A stretch of 64,000 bases of DNA from Rhizobium sp. RM (GTDB lineage Bacteria > Pseudomonadota > Alphaproteobacteria > Rhizobiales > Rhizobiaceae). The stretch spans positions 81,372 to 145,371 of the forward strand of contig NZ_JACAWV010000016.1 in assembly GCF_013390595.1 (NCBI RefSeq), given 5' to 3'. This document shows, in pieces, positions 1 to 8,905 of this stretch. The notes beneath the pieces were generated by a model. The model was not told where the DNA came from. It saw nothing but the letters and a program-made list of their open reading frames with translations, and did no database searches. A program made the position numbers and the translations under genes. The number at the start of each line of letters is the position of its first letter. Position 1 is the first letter of the stretch.

Positions 1-673
1 CAACGGCATAGTCCGACTCTCCCGCCTGGATCGAAAGACGCGACTGGAAGGCCGCGCCTGCGGACTGAGACAGGACTTCCGGGTCCATCTCCGCCCGTCC
101 CGTCGGCGAAGTCTTGGCGCAGCGCCTGAACAGCTCGACGCGCTCCTGTTCCGGCAGGTGCCCGGCCAGCAGGCGCCCGGAGGCAGTCCAGTTCAGAGGA
201 ACTCGGGTTCCGACGCGCGACGCGACCTGAAAATGGCTCGGGCCATCCGCCATCGCCAGCACCAGCATGTAGTCGCCATCGCGGCCACAAAGCTGGACCG
301 TTTCGTCGGCTTCACGGCAAAGATCGTGCATTTCATGCGTGGCAACGCTCATGAAATCGAGCGATCGCGCATAAGCAAGACCGTAATGGTAAAGCCTTGG
401 TCCGAGCCACACGGAACCATCCGCGTTGCGCGACAACATCGTCTTTTCGACGAGATCGTCGACGATCACATAAACGGTCGAAAGCGGGGCCTTGACTGCC
501 TTGGCTATGGCGTAAACGCCAGCCGGTGCGCCGGTTTCGTAAAGGTAATCAATGACCTGCAAAGCACGGTCAATCCCACTCACGCGGGAGCGGCGCGCGG
601 TTTTTTCGCCTGCCGTCTCGTCACCGGAAGCACTGGTCATGGGGTGAACCGTCGATGATGTCTTGCCGTCCAA
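1..673 (-). CDS. IclR-family transcriptional regulator (C-terminus cut by window edge)
   Basis: The minus-strand frame reads without interruption from about base 673 to base 1. An N-terminal winged helix-turn-helix ([13 protein letters not shown], then [15 protein letters not shown]) is followed by the start of an IclR effector domain ([19 protein letters not shown], then [11 protein letters not shown]). IclR proteins usually have about 250-270 residues; about 224 codons are visible, so the effector domain is incomplete. I chose a TTG start at 673, seven bases after GAGGAG. GTG at 679 and ATG at 640 are in-frame alternatives; the ATG has no clear ribosome site. The gene diverges from the PLP-enzyme gene at 785 and probably controls it. 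Confidence 0.85.
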   Translation of the reverse strand, partial: MDGKTSSTVHPMTSASGDETAGEKTARRSRVSGIDRALQVIDYLYETGAPAGVYAIAKAVKAPLSTVYVIVDDLVEKTMLSRNADGSVWLGPRLYHYGLAYARSLDFMSVATHEMHDLCREADETVQLCGRDGDYMLVLAMADGPSHFQVASRVGTRVPLNWTASGRLLAGHLPEQERVELFRRCAKTSPTGRAEMDPEVLSQSAGAAFQSRLSIQAGESDYAV

Positions 674-685
674 TTCCACGCTCCT

Positions 686-725
686 CGTATGCAGATGCGA
701 GCTTATTACATAACTATGGCATACG
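686..725. promoter_or_regulatory. divergent promoter with inverted repeat CGTATGC/GCATACG
   Basis: The 111-base gap between the IclR gene and the PLP-enzyme gene contains a perfect 7-base inverted repeat, CGTATGC at 686-692 and GCATACG at 719-725, separated by 26 AT-rich bases. Its position between divergent genes suits an IclR-type operator. The assignment is inference from position and symmetry only. Confidence 0.35.
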
Positions 726-784
726 CTTCAGTAAGGGAAATCACAAGGCCCCTTGGTCTGAGGCATTCGAAATTGGAGACCACA

Positions 785-1981
785 ATGTCTGATGATATCC
801 GCACCTCAATTGGACTTCGCCCGGTGATCAATGTGTCCGGCACCATGACAAGCCTCGGCGCGTCGATCGTGGTTCCGGAAGCAATTGCTGCCATGTCGTC
901 GATCCTGCCGCAGTTCGTTGAAATCAACGATCTGCAGCGCAAGGCGAGCGCCGTTATCGCCCGGCTTACGGGCGGCGAGGCAGGATTTGTCACGGCTTCC
1001 TGCTCTGCGGGCATTTCGCTCGCCGTTGCGGGCGCCATTACCGGCAACAACCTGCTGGCCATCGAGCAACTGCCGGATCGCGCTCCCGAGAAAAACGAAG
1101 TTCTCGTGCAGATGGGGCATGTCGTAAGCTACGGTGCGCCAGTCGATCAGGCCATCCGCCTTGCCGGCGGCAAACCGGTGCTGGTCGGACAGGCTACCTC
1201 GACCCACCGTTTCCACATGGAGCATGCGATCACCGAAAAGACGGCCGCCGCCGTTTATGTCGTTTCGCATCATGTTGTCGATTACGGTTTGCTGAACCTC
1301 AAGGAATTCGTGGAAATCGCCCATGCCAAGGGTGTTCCCGTGATCGTCGATGCAGCTTCGGAATATGATCTCAAAATATTCCTCGAGCAGGGTGCGGATA
1401 TTGCTCTTTATTCCGGTCACAAGTTTCTGGGCGGCCCGACGTCGGGCATCGTTGCCGGACGCAAGGAACTGGTGCGCCATGCCTTCCTTCAGAACATGGG
1501 CATCGGCCGCGGCATGAAGGTCGGCAAGGAAAGCATCTTTGGTGTGATGGCGGCACTGGAGGCCTGGGAAAAGCGGGATCATGCTGGCATTCGCGAAAGG
1601 GAAACCAGTTACCTCAACCTGTGGAAACAGACACTCGACGGTCGACCCGGTGTCACCGCGCTGATCGAACCCGATCCCACCAACAATCCTCTTGACCGCA
1701 TGCGCGTCATCATCAAGGCGGAGGAAGCCCATATCACCGCCTGGGATCTTTCCGATGCGCTGGCGCGTGGCACTCCGCCGATCATCGTTCGCGACCATGA
1801 GGTCGAGCACCACTACTTCTATCTCGACCCATGCAATCTGCATCCTGGTCAGGAAACGATCGTTGCAAGGCGTCTGACAGAAGAACTCGAAAAGGCGCGT
1901 GCCTCGAACGAAATCATCGCGACGCCGATCGAAAACCGCAGCAAGCACCGCTTCGACGGCGCGCTTCGCTGGCCGGATTGA
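785..1981 (+). CDS. SelA/DgaE-like PLP-dependent enzyme
   Basis: A 398-residue fold-type I PLP enzyme of the SelA-like group (COG1921), which also holds D-glucosaminate-6-phosphate ammonia-lyase (DgaE) and several sugar-acid ammonia-lyases. The Schiff-base lysine is probably K213 in [12 protein letters not shown], preceded by the cofactor-binding aspartate in [10 protein letters not shown] (D189). It is not a true selenocysteine synthase on the evidence here: no selB or tRNA-Sec is nearby, and the tRNA-binding extension is absent. The ATG at 785 has GGAG seven bases upstream; an upstream in-frame ATG at 689 lacks one. An ABC ATPase gene follows 34 bases downstream, so the substrate may be an imported amino sugar acid or amino acid. 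The exact substrate is unknown. Confidence 0.75.
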   Translation: MSDDIRTSIGLRPVINVSGTMTSLGASIVVPEAIAAMSSILPQFVEINDLQRKASAVIARLTGGEAGFVTASCSAGISLAVAGAITGNNLLAIEQLPDRAPEKNEVLVQMGHVVSYGAPVDQAIRLAGGKPVLVGQATSTHRFHMEHAITEKTAAAVYVVSHHVVDYGLLNLKEFVEIAHAKGVPVIVDAASEYDLKIFLEQGADIALYSGHKFLGGPTSGIVAGRKELVRHAFLQNMGIGRGMKVGKESIFGVMAALEAWEKRDHAGIRERETSYLNLWKQTLDGRPGVTALIEPDPTNNPLDRMRVIIKAEEAHITAWDLSDALARGTPPIIVRDHEVEHHYFYLDPCNLHPGQETIVARRLTEELEKARASNEIIATPIENRSKHRFDGALRWPD

Positions 1982-2015
1982 TCATCAGAGCGAAACACAG
2001 ACAGAGGAAGCAAGC

Positions 2016-3851
2016 ATGGCAGGTATCCAGGCACAAACCAGCGCAGCGGCAGACCCCGTTCTTTCCGTTCGCAACCTGACGACTTCATTCTTGGTGGATG
2101 GCGCGTGGAAGCCTGTCGTCCGAGATGTTTCCTTTGATGTCGCCCCCGGCGAAACGGTCGCGATTGTCGGCGAGAGCGGTTCGGGCAAGAGCGTGACCTC
2201 TCTTTCGATCATGCGTCTCCTCCAGGCGGATTCGAGCCGTATCGAAGGCAAGATCCTGCTTGGTGGTCGGGATCTGCTTGCTCTTCCCGAGGAGAAGATG
2301 CGCAACGTTCGCGGCAATGATGTCGCGATGATCTTTCAGGAGCCGATGACATCGCTCAATCCGCTCTTCACGATCGGCGACCAGATTTCCGAGGCGTTGC
2401 TTTGCCACAAACCAATGTCGAAGGCCGAGGCGCGGGCCGAAACCATCCGGTTGCTGGAAAAGGTGCGTATCCCTTCTGCGGCGTCGCGTTTTGACGAATA
2501 CCCACACCGCTTCTCCGGCGGCATGCGTCAACGTGTGATGATCGCAATGGCGCTTGCGTCACGTCCGAAGCTGCTGATTGCCGACGAACCGACGACGGCT
2601 CTCGATGTAACGATCCAGGGTCAGATCCTCGATCTCATCAAGACGTTACAGGAAGAAGAGGGAACGTCGGTGCTGTTCATCACCCATGATATGGGTGTGG
2701 TCGCGGAGATCGCGGATCGTACCGTCGTCATGTATCGCGGCGAGCAGGTGGAAACAGGCGCCACGGCCGACATCTTCCACCGTGGGCAGCATCCTTACAC
2801 GCGTGCGCTGCTATCTGCTGTCCCGGTTCTCGGGTCGATGAAGGGTTACGAACGCCCACTGCGGTTTCCAGTGGTCAAAACCGCAACCGGTGAATCGAAG
2901 CTGCCGGTGGAGACGGCCGATACCGTCGCCTCCAGCTTGCGCCCGGTACTGGAGGTCAAGAACCTCACCAAACGTTTCGATATCCACTCAGGTCTTTTCG
3001 GCAAGCTGACCGGTCGCGTCCATGCCGTCGAGAATGTCTCGTTCGACCTCCATGCTGGTGAAACGCTATCGTTGGTTGGCGAGTCGGGCTGCGGCAAATC
3101 AACGACGGGCCGGGCCATCATGCGTCTCATCGATGCGCAGAGCGGTTCGGTCGTTGCCGATGGCAAGGATGTGTTGGCGCTGGACAAATCGGGTCTGCGC
3201 GAAATGCGCAAATCGATCCAGATGATTTTTCAGGACCCCTTCGCCAGCCTCAATCCACGTATCCGCGTTGGTGATGCCATTGCCGAGCCCTTTCTCGAGC
3301 ATAAGATGGGCAATGCCAAACAGGCGAAAGACCGTGTTGCGGATCTCCTGGAAAAAGTCGGCCTTACGCCTGATATGGCATCGCGCTTCCCGCATGAATT
3401 TTCCGGTGGCCAACGCCAGCGCATCTGCATCGCGAGGGCTTTGGCGCTGGAGCCGAAAGTGATCGTTGCGGATGAGAGCGTGTCGGCGCTCGACGTGTCG
3501 ATCAAGGCGCAGGTCATCAACCTGATGCTAGACCTGCAGCAGAACCTGAACCTTGCCTTCCTCTTCATTTCGCACGACATGGCTGTTGTCGAACGCGTCA
3601 GTCACCGGGTTGCCGTGATGTATCTTGGAGAGATCGTCGAGATCGGTCCGCGGGCTGCGGTGTTTGAAAACCCGCAGCATGCCTACACCAAAAAACTGAT
3701 GGCGGCCGTTCCGGTGCCGGACCCCGATCGTCGGAGCGAAAAGCGGTCCGCCGCAAACGACGAAATCAAAAGCCCGGTTCGCTCCGTCGATTATGTCGTC
3801 AAGCCGCTGGACTATCGCGAGGTGTCTCCGGGACATCTTGTGGCGGTCTGA
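2016..3851 (+). CDS. ABC transporter, tandem oligopeptide/glutathione-type ATPase (DppD-DppF fusion)
   Basis: A 611-residue cytoplasmic protein with two complete ABC ATPase halves. The first has Walker A GESGSGKSV, signature FSGGMRQR and Walker B LLIADEPTTALD. The second has GESGCGKST, FSGGQRQR and VIVADESVSALD. Each half ends in an oligopeptide-transporter C-terminal segment (HPYTRALLSAVPV, then HAYTKKLMAAVPV). This GsiA-like layout energises Dpp/Opp-type permeases. ATG 2016 follows AGGAAG at a good distance. No permease or binding protein lies beside it; they would have to be left of the window or elsewhere. It probably forms an operon with the PLP enzyme upstream. Confidence 0.88.
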   Translation: MAGIQAQTSAAADPVLSVRNLTTSFLVDGAWKPVVRDVSFDVAPGETVAIVGESGSGKSVTSLSIMRLLQADSSRIEGKILLGGRDLLALPEEKMRNVRGNDVAMIFQEPMTSLNPLFTIGDQISEALLCHKPMSKAEARAETIRLLEKVRIPSAASRFDEYPHRFSGGMRQRVMIAMALASRPKLLIADEPTTALDVTIQGQILDLIKTLQEEEGTSVLFITHDMGVVAEIADRTVVMYRGEQVETGATADIFHRGQHPYTRALLSAVPVLGSMKGYERPLRFPVVKTATGESKLPVETADTVASSLRPVLEVKNLTKRFDIHSGLFGKLTGRVHAVENVSFDLHAGETLSLVGESGCGKSTTGRAIMRLIDAQSGSVVADGKDVLALDKSGLREMRKSIQMIFQDPFASLNPRIRVGDAIAEPFLEHKMGNAKQAKDRVADLLEKVGLTPDMASRFPHEFSGGQRQRICIARALALEPKVIVADESVSALDVSIKAQVINLMLDLQQNLNLAFLFISHDMAVVERVSHRVAVMYLGEIVEIGPRAAVFENPQHAYTKKLMAAVPVPDPDRRSEKRSAANDEIKSPVRSVDYVVKPLDYREVSPGHLVAV

Positions 3852-3883
3852 GAAGGGGCAGGTCCCGCGTCTTTGACGTTCAG

Positions 3884-5131
3884 TCACCAGCGCGGCACCT
3901 TGCGCTCGTAGGTCGGGTCAAACTTCTTCATGTAGGCCGTGTCGTCACGCTCTTTCATCGCCGTCTGCTCATACAGAGCGGCGAGTTTGGCGAGCTTGCT
4001 TCGGTCGAGGGCGACACCAAGACCAGGCTCGGTCGGCACCTTCAGACGGCCGTTCCGGAACGTGAATGGTGTTCCTTCGATCACGTCGACGCCGGTCCAG
4101 GGATAATGTGTATCGCAGTCATAACTGAGGTTTGGTGTGGCAGCGGCCACATGCGTCATGGCGGCAAGCGTGATACCGAGATGCGAGTTCGAATGCATTG
4201 AAACTCCGAGCCCCAATGTTTCGCAGATCTTGCCGAGATGGGTCGAGGCGCGCAATCCACCCCAGTAATGATGATCTGACAGGACGATCTGCACGGCGTT
4301 TTTGCGGAAGGCCTCGGCGATCTGATCGAACTCCAGAACGATCATGTTGGTGGCAAGCGGAAGCGAAGTGGCCGCCGCCACCTTTGCCATCTGGTCCATG
4401 CCGATAACGGGGTCTTCAAGGTATTCCAGAACGCTCTCGAGTTCACGGGCGATGTGAATGGCGGTTTCAACCGTCCAGCCGCCATTTGGGTCGATCCGCA
4501 ACGGGTGATCTGGAAAAGCCTTTCGCAATTTCCGCATCGTTTCGATTTCGAGATCGGGATGCAGCACACCACCCTTCAGCTTCAGCGATTGGAAGCCGTA
4601 TGTTTCGACCATCTTCTGCGCTTCACCGACCATCTGGTCAGGGGTCAGGACCTCTCCCCATTCATCAGGTTCTTCGCCGATGTGGGCCGCGTATTTGAAG
4701 AACAGGTAGGCGCTGAAGGGAACGCTGGTCCGAACAGTGCCGCCCAAGAGGTCGGAGACAGGCCGCCCGAGCAACTTGCCCTGAATATCGAGGCAGGGCA
4801 CTTCGAAGGCGGATGCGACGACGTCTGTCAGCTTGTGATCTGCCACGGCTGACTTCGCATTGATGCCACCGCCTCCGGGCAAAGCGGCAATCACCCGCGA
4901 TTTCAGTTCGTGAAGGTGAAACGGGTCGAGGCCGACCATGGCAGGCGCCGCACGTCGCAGGCCGTCAAGTGCCTTGATGCTTCCGTAGCTCTCCCCAAGA
5001 CCCACGGTACCATCGTCACAGACGACCTCGATAATAGTCCTCAGGGCGTGAGGTTGGTGGACGCCTTTGCAGTTCAGCAGAGGCTTGTCAGGGATGGCAA
5101 CCGGTGTGAGATGGATTTCGGCGATCCGCAT
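3884..5131 (-). CDS. Enolase-superfamily sugar-acid dehydratase, glucarate-dehydratase-like
   Basis: A 415-residue enolase-superfamily protein. Visible catalytic elements are the KxK pair K184/K186 (SLKLKGGV), metal ligands starting at D214 with N216 (RIDPNGGWT), the later YLEDPV and TNM segments, and the general-base region SDHHYWGG plus HSNSHLGI. This set and the length fit glucarate dehydratase (about 440 aa), which converts D-glucarate to 5-keto-4-deoxyglucarate. ATG 5131 has AGGAG five bases upstream and clears the preceding stop by eight bases. It is the last gene of the minus-strand alginate-type operon, so its natural substrate may be an aldarate or uronate-derived acid rather than glucarate itself. 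Confidence 0.8.
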   Translation of the reverse strand: MRIAEIHLTPVAIPDKPLLNCKGVHQPHALRTIIEVVCDDGTVGLGESYGSIKALDGLRRAAPAMVGLDPFHLHELKSRVIAALPGGGGINAKSAVADHKLTDVVASAFEVPCLDIQGKLLGRPVSDLLGGTVRTSVPFSAYLFFKYAAHIGEEPDEWGEVLTPDQMVGEAQKMVETYGFQSLKLKGGVLHPDLEIETMRKLRKAFPDHPLRIDPNGGWTVETAIHIARELESVLEYLEDPVIGMDQMAKVAAATSLPLATNMIVLEFDQIAEAFRKNAVQIVLSDHHYWGGLRASTHLGKICETLGLGVSMHSNSHLGITLAAMTHVAAATPNLSYDCDTHYPWTGVDVIEGTPFTFRNGRLKVPTEPGLGVALDRSKLAKLAALYEQTAMKERDDTAYMKKFDPTYERKVPRW

Positions 5132-5139
5132 AAAAACTC

Positions 5140-5925
5140 CTATCGCCACCAGCTACGCGCTGCCGTCAGCGCGTCGTCCAGAGGTGGCAGTTCGGGATGC
5201 CAATGGCGCTCCCATTCGAGACTGATGGGTATTTGTCGATCACTTGATCGAAGCAGTGAAATCAGGTCCGCCATGGGAAAGTTGCCGTGGCCGGGCAGCA
5301 CATAGCGTCGGCGTCCTGCATCATCCAGCCTGCTGTCCTTGACGTGCAGATGGACAACGCTTTTGGCAATGTTTTGCCAGACGGTTGCGAGATCGGAGCC
5401 CTTGGCCCAGGTATGATGGGTATCCCACAAGATCTGCGCTGTCGGCACGCGCTCGACAAAAGCGAAGAGCTGTCTGGAATCGGCCAGTGCATCGTGGGTC
5501 TCGATCATCAGATCGACACTGAGTTGGCGCGACTGTCGCATTGCCTGCCAATCACTCAGCAGCTTTTCAGCGTGCGACATGTCGTCAGCGCTTAACTGCC
5601 CGCCGCCATCGAAAATACGAAGATGAGCGATCCCCGCTGCTTCGGCCCAGGGGATGAATGGTTCGACGGCGGAGAGGTCTTCGCTTTCGAACAATCGGAC
5701 CGATGTGTTGAGTGCAGCCACCTTGAGATTGCGTCCGGTCAGGAAAGTGGCAAACCGGTCAGGGCTGCCAAACTCAGCCTCCAGTGCCGCGATCAGATCA
5801 ACCGTACCGGCCAGTGTTCGCAATTCCACACATGCGATGCCATGGTGTCGGGCGAGGTCGGCGACCTCGTGCAGATTGAGTTCAGAACAGCCGAGTGTCG
5901 AAAAGCTGTAGTCGAACGTCTTCAT
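5140..5925 (-). CDS. Sugar phosphate isomerase/epimerase-like TIM-barrel protein
   Basis: A 261-residue xylose-isomerase-like TIM barrel (AP-endonuclease-2 superfamily). Probable metal ligands sit at the usual strand ends: E142 in MIETHD, D168 in LWDTHHTW, H194 in HLHVKD and E237 in SLEWERHW. Relatives isomerise or epimerise keto sugars and sugar acids, or act as hydroxypyruvate isomerases or dehydratases, so the reaction cannot be named. Its ATG overlaps the stop of the hydroxyacid dehydrogenase gene by four bases, indicating translational coupling in the same operon. Confidence 0.75.
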   Translation of the reverse strand: MKTFDYSFSTLGCSELNLHEVADLARHHGIACVELRTLAGTVDLIAALEAEFGSPDRFATFLTGRNLKVAALNTSVRLFESEDLSAVEPFIPWAEAAGIAHLRIFDGGGQLSADDMSHAEKLLSDWQAMRQSRQLSVDLMIETHDALADSRQLFAFVERVPTAQILWDTHHTWAKGSDLATVWQNIAKSVVHLHVKDSRLDDAGRRRYVLPGHGNFPMADLISLLRSSDRQIPISLEWERHWHPELPPLDDALTAARSWWR

Positions 5926-6956
5926 GCCATGCGCTCCATATCCTGCTTGAAAACGGGGTGCAGAGGTGGAAGGCCAGTGATGAAACGCTCGATTTCCGTG
6001 ATGGCGAGATCGGACAGCGCCCGCAATTCATTGCCCAGCGCCCCGGCAATATGTGGGGTGAGAACGACATTGGGCAGATCGTAGAAGAGACTGTCGGTCG
6101 GTAGAGGCTCCGGTTCCGGCGTGTCGATCAGGATGCGCAGCCGTCCGGATTTTGCTTCCAACAGCAATGCATCGTGGTCGACGAGCCAGCCGCGCGCAGT
6201 GTTGATGAAGACCGCATGGTCCGCCATCAATGCAAGCTCGCGGGCGCCAATCATGTGGCGGGTTTCCGGCAAGATCGGTGCATGCAGCGAAACCACGTCG
6301 GACCAGGCGAGAAGCGCATGCAGATCCATTTTCGTTGCACCCAGGGCCGAGGCGTCTGCCTCGGAGAGATAGGGGTCGTAAACGCCGATCTCGAAATTGC
6401 CCCGGCCAAGCATTTCGATCACCAGCCGCCCGATGCGGGATGCGCCGACAATGCCGATCCTGCGATCATAAGTGCCGAGGTAAGGCAGGCTCATGCCGCG
6501 CCGGCTGCCAAAGCCGCCGGTACCGCGCTCTTTCCGGTGCTCATCGCGCAGGCGAAACACATCCTTGCAGCACATGATGATTGCCGCGTAGGTGAACTCC
6601 GCCACCGGCACGGCCATGGCGGATGCCGCCGTCGTCACCAGAATATTGGACGTTTCCCAAAATTCGGGAGGTGCGACGTTGCGCACCGATGAAGCGGCAT
6701 AAGCCAGCATTTTCAGTTTTGGTGCCCGGGAAAGCCGTTCTCTTGTCAGCGATGGCGTACCCCATGCTGCCAGCAGAATATCGGCCTCCGCCAAGGCTTT
6801 GCTTCCTTCTGCCGTATCGAAATCAGTGCAGGGAAAACCCGCAATGATGTCCGTTACGGCATTCAGCCGTGCCCATTCTCGTGATCCGAAGAACCCTTTG
6901 GGAAGCTCTTCGCGCATGGCGATCAACAGCCGTGGTTTTTCAGGGGACTTTTTCAT
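5922..6956 (-). CDS. NAD(P)-dependent D-2-hydroxyacid dehydrogenase
   Basis: A 344-residue D-isomer-specific 2-hydroxyacid dehydrogenase. The Rossmann loop is GIVGASRIGRLVIEMLG (GASRIG at 171-176, with the third position not glycine). The substrate arginine is R255 in INTARGWLVD, a catalytic glutamate lies in DTPEPEPLP (around 281-283) and the catalytic histidine is H302 in LTPHIAG. The family reduces 2-keto acids or oxidises 2-hydroxy acids; phosphoglycerate and glyoxylate/hydroxypyruvate reductases are relatives. It overlaps both neighbours by four bases, so it belongs to the alginate-type operon, where it may act on a 2-keto sugar acid. Confidence 0.8.
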   Translation of the reverse strand: MKKSPEKPRLLIAMREELPKGFFGSREWARLNAVTDIIAGFPCTDFDTAEGSKALAEADILLAAWGTPSLTRERLSRAPKLKMLAYAASSVRNVAPPEFWETSNILVTTAASAMAVPVAEFTYAAIIMCCKDVFRLRDEHRKERGTGGFGSRRGMSLPYLGTYDRRIGIVGASRIGRLVIEMLGRGNFEIGVYDPYLSEADASALGATKMDLHALLAWSDVVSLHAPILPETRHMIGARELALMADHAVFINTARGWLVDHDALLLEAKSGRLRILIDTPEPEPLPTDSLFYDLPNVVLTPHIAGALGNELRALSDLAITEIERFITGLPPLHPVFKQDMERMA

Positions 6957-8122
6957 GCGCGCACCGGGCTGGAAACGGGCCGGACATCAATGCGAGAAAC
7001 GTCGATTGCGATTGGGTTTGATCCCGGCCGCAACAGGATATCGAGATAGAGTTCGGGCGGCGCGCTACCCGGCCGGAGTTTTAACGGTGGCGTACGCAGC
7101 GCGCCTTTCCATTGGATATTTGGGAAAGAAAAAACTGTGCCATCGTTGTCGCGGAAGGGAGCGAGCGCTGTTGCTTCCTGTCCTTCCGTCGCAACATCTT
7201 TCAGGCGCAGCGATATGCCAAGCACCCCCTCATGTGCAGGTACGTCGATATCGCAGATCGCTTCCAGCCAGACGCCTGTGCCGGGGTGAACAAGCTCTCC
7301 GCCGAGACGGTGGTTCTTTTCAATCATGTCGGTCACGACCCGCGCTGACGCGTCCGGCGCCAGATTGCCGGCTGGGTTGTTGATTGGATCGAAACGGTCG
7401 TCTCTTGCCAAAATGCGATCGGTGGCACGGGGCACAATCGTTTCGAGATAGGTTGCCAGCAGCTTTCCGACGGCGAAGGCACCCGGCACCGAAAAATGGG
7501 TGCCATCGTCGGAATAGCCCGGATAAGGCTCACCAAACTCGCTTTCGGGGTCGACCCAGACCACGTTCCAATCGAACACATGGCAATTGGCGTGGCTTGC
7601 GGCAAACTCGATACTCTGACGGTTGATCCAGTGCGCTTTTGCCCGTTCGGCACCGCCAGCCGGCCATTTTCCGACGCCGCGGGCCAGTATAGGGAGCAGG
7701 ATCACGGTCTTTCCGGCGTTGAGCAAGGCTGACGCGATCCGTGCCCGTGTATCGGCAATCGTCTGACGGCTCTCCACCATCATGTCGTTGGTGCCGGCAT
7801 CGACCAGGATCAGATCGAAATCCGATTGCAACAGTCGCGGCAGGCGCCGCTCGATCTCGACCGCTTTTTGACCGGAAACCCCAAAATTGAGGCCGGAAAA
7901 GAAGCGGCTGACACCGGGCCGATTGCTGGGCTCCCAGCCGGATGGGACGGACGGATCATGATGGACCGGGCAGCTTAGCCTGCCATGCGACAGGACCTCT
8001 GCCCAGCTCATCCAGCCGCGTGCCGATGTGGCAAGCGAGCCCGCGTCGCCGATATGGTTCTGCTGGACGAGCGATGTTCCGAGCACGGCAATTCGGCTCG
8101 CCCTTGGTAACGATACGGACAT
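6953..8122 (-). CDS. SGNH/GDSL-type hydrolase, probable intracellular carbohydrate esterase
   Basis: A 389-residue protein with the four SGNH blocks: VLGTSLVQ (Ser17; GTS replaces the usual GDS), FGVSG near 80-84, AGTNDMM (N112) and DDGTHF (Asp206, His209). These give a Ser-Asp-His esterase active site. About 180 further residues form a C-terminal domain I do not recognise. There is no signal peptide, so the enzyme is probably cytoplasmic. Many SGNH enzymes deacetylate sugars. Lying between the SDR and the hydroxyacid dehydrogenase genes of an alginate-type locus, it could remove O-acetyl groups from bacterial alginate fragments; that is inference. Confidence 0.75.
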   Translation of the reverse strand: MSVSLPRASRIAVLGTSLVQQNHIGDAGSLATSARGWMSWAEVLSHGRLSCPVHHDPSVPSGWEPSNRPGVSRFFSGLNFGVSGQKAVEIERRLPRLLQSDFDLILVDAGTNDMMVESRQTIADTRARIASALLNAGKTVILLPILARGVGKWPAGGAERAKAHWINRQSIEFAASHANCHVFDWNVVWVDPESEFGEPYPGYSDDGTHFSVPGAFAVGKLLATYLETIVPRATDRILARDDRFDPINNPAGNLAPDASARVVTDMIEKNHRLGGELVHPGTGVWLEAICDIDVPAHEGVLGISLRLKDVATEGQEATALAPFRDNDGTVFSFPNIQWKGALRTPPLKLRPGSAPPELYLDILLRPGSNPIAIDVSRIDVRPVSSPVRA

Positions 8123-8137
8123 GGTTTTACCAGGATA

Positions 8138-8887
8138 TCAGGAGAACAGAACGCCGCCATTGATGTCGTAGCAGGCGCCGGTGATGTAGGCAGCATCATC
8201 AGATGTCAGGAATGCCACCAGACCGGCGACGTCCTCGCTCGACCCTTCACGCTTCAGCGATGTGGCACCGGCCACCCGTTCGCGCACCTCGGGTTTGGTG
8301 AAGGTGTCGTGGAAGGTTGTCGAGATCATCCCGGGGCAGACGGCGTTGACGCGAATGTCTGGGCCGGCTTCCTTGGCGAGGCCGCGGGTGAACGTCATGA
8401 CGGCGCCCTTGGAGGTCGCATAGGCGAGCGCGCCCGGACCGCCGCCATCGCGACCGGCCTGCGATGAGAAGGTGACGATTGCGCCACCCTTCGCCATCTT
8501 CGGCAACGCTGCCTTTGTGGTGAGGAAGAGCGAGGTGAGGTTGACGTCGAGTACCTGGTGCCAGAAGGCTTCGTCCATTTCGGCAATCGTCTTGCGGGCA
8601 ATCAGGCCACCAGCGACATGTACGAGACCATGAATCTCGCCAAACTTGTCGACAGCGGTCGAAATCGCCGCCTCGACGTCGCTTGCTTTGGTAAGATCCG
8701 CCTTGATCGCGATGGCCGAGCCTCCGATTTTTTCGATTTCGGCAACGGCTGTGGCCGCGCCATCGGCTGCACCGTTATAGGTCAGCACGACATTGGCACC
8801 TTCCTGCGCAAAACGGATGGCGCATGCACGGCCGATATCCCGGCCTGCACCGGCGACGACAACAGTCTTTTTGGTGAAACGTTGCAT
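8138..8887 (-). CDS. SDR oxidoreductase, probable DEH/uronate reductase
   Basis: A 249-residue classical short-chain dehydrogenase. The cofactor loop is VAGAGRDIG (near residues 12-19). The catalytic set is S141/S142 (VTFSSQAG), Y156 and K160 (YATSK), and it ends in the usual [12 protein letters not shown] 8887 has GAGG seven bases upstream; an in-frame ATG at 8902 has no ribosome site. It follows the PL15 lyase gene by only 18 bases. In known alginate pathways an SDR reduces 4-deoxy-5-hexoseulose uronate (DEH) to 2-keto-3-deoxygluconate, and this gene sits where that reductase is expected. Substrate assignment is from context. Confidence 0.8.
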   Translation of the reverse strand: MQRFTKKTVVVAGAGRDIGRACAIRFAQEGANVVLTYNGAADGAATAVAEIEKIGGSAIAIKADLTKASDVEAAISTAVDKFGEIHGLVHVAGGLIARKTIAEMDEAFWHQVLDVNLTSLFLTTKAALPKMAKGGAIVTFSSQAGRDGGGPGALAYATSKGAVMTFTRGLAKEAGPDIRVNAVCPGMISTTFHDTFTKPEVRERVAGATSLKREGSSEDVAGLVAFLTSDDAAYITGACYDINGGVLFS

Positions 8888-8905
8888 TTGAAAACCTCGC
8901 ATTGA

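Noticed and set aside
806..1948. Long open frame (380 codons) antisense to the SelA-like gene
   Set aside because: It has no ribosome site or recognisable motif, and the sense frame shows clear PLP-enzyme signatures; high GC content produces such mirror frames.
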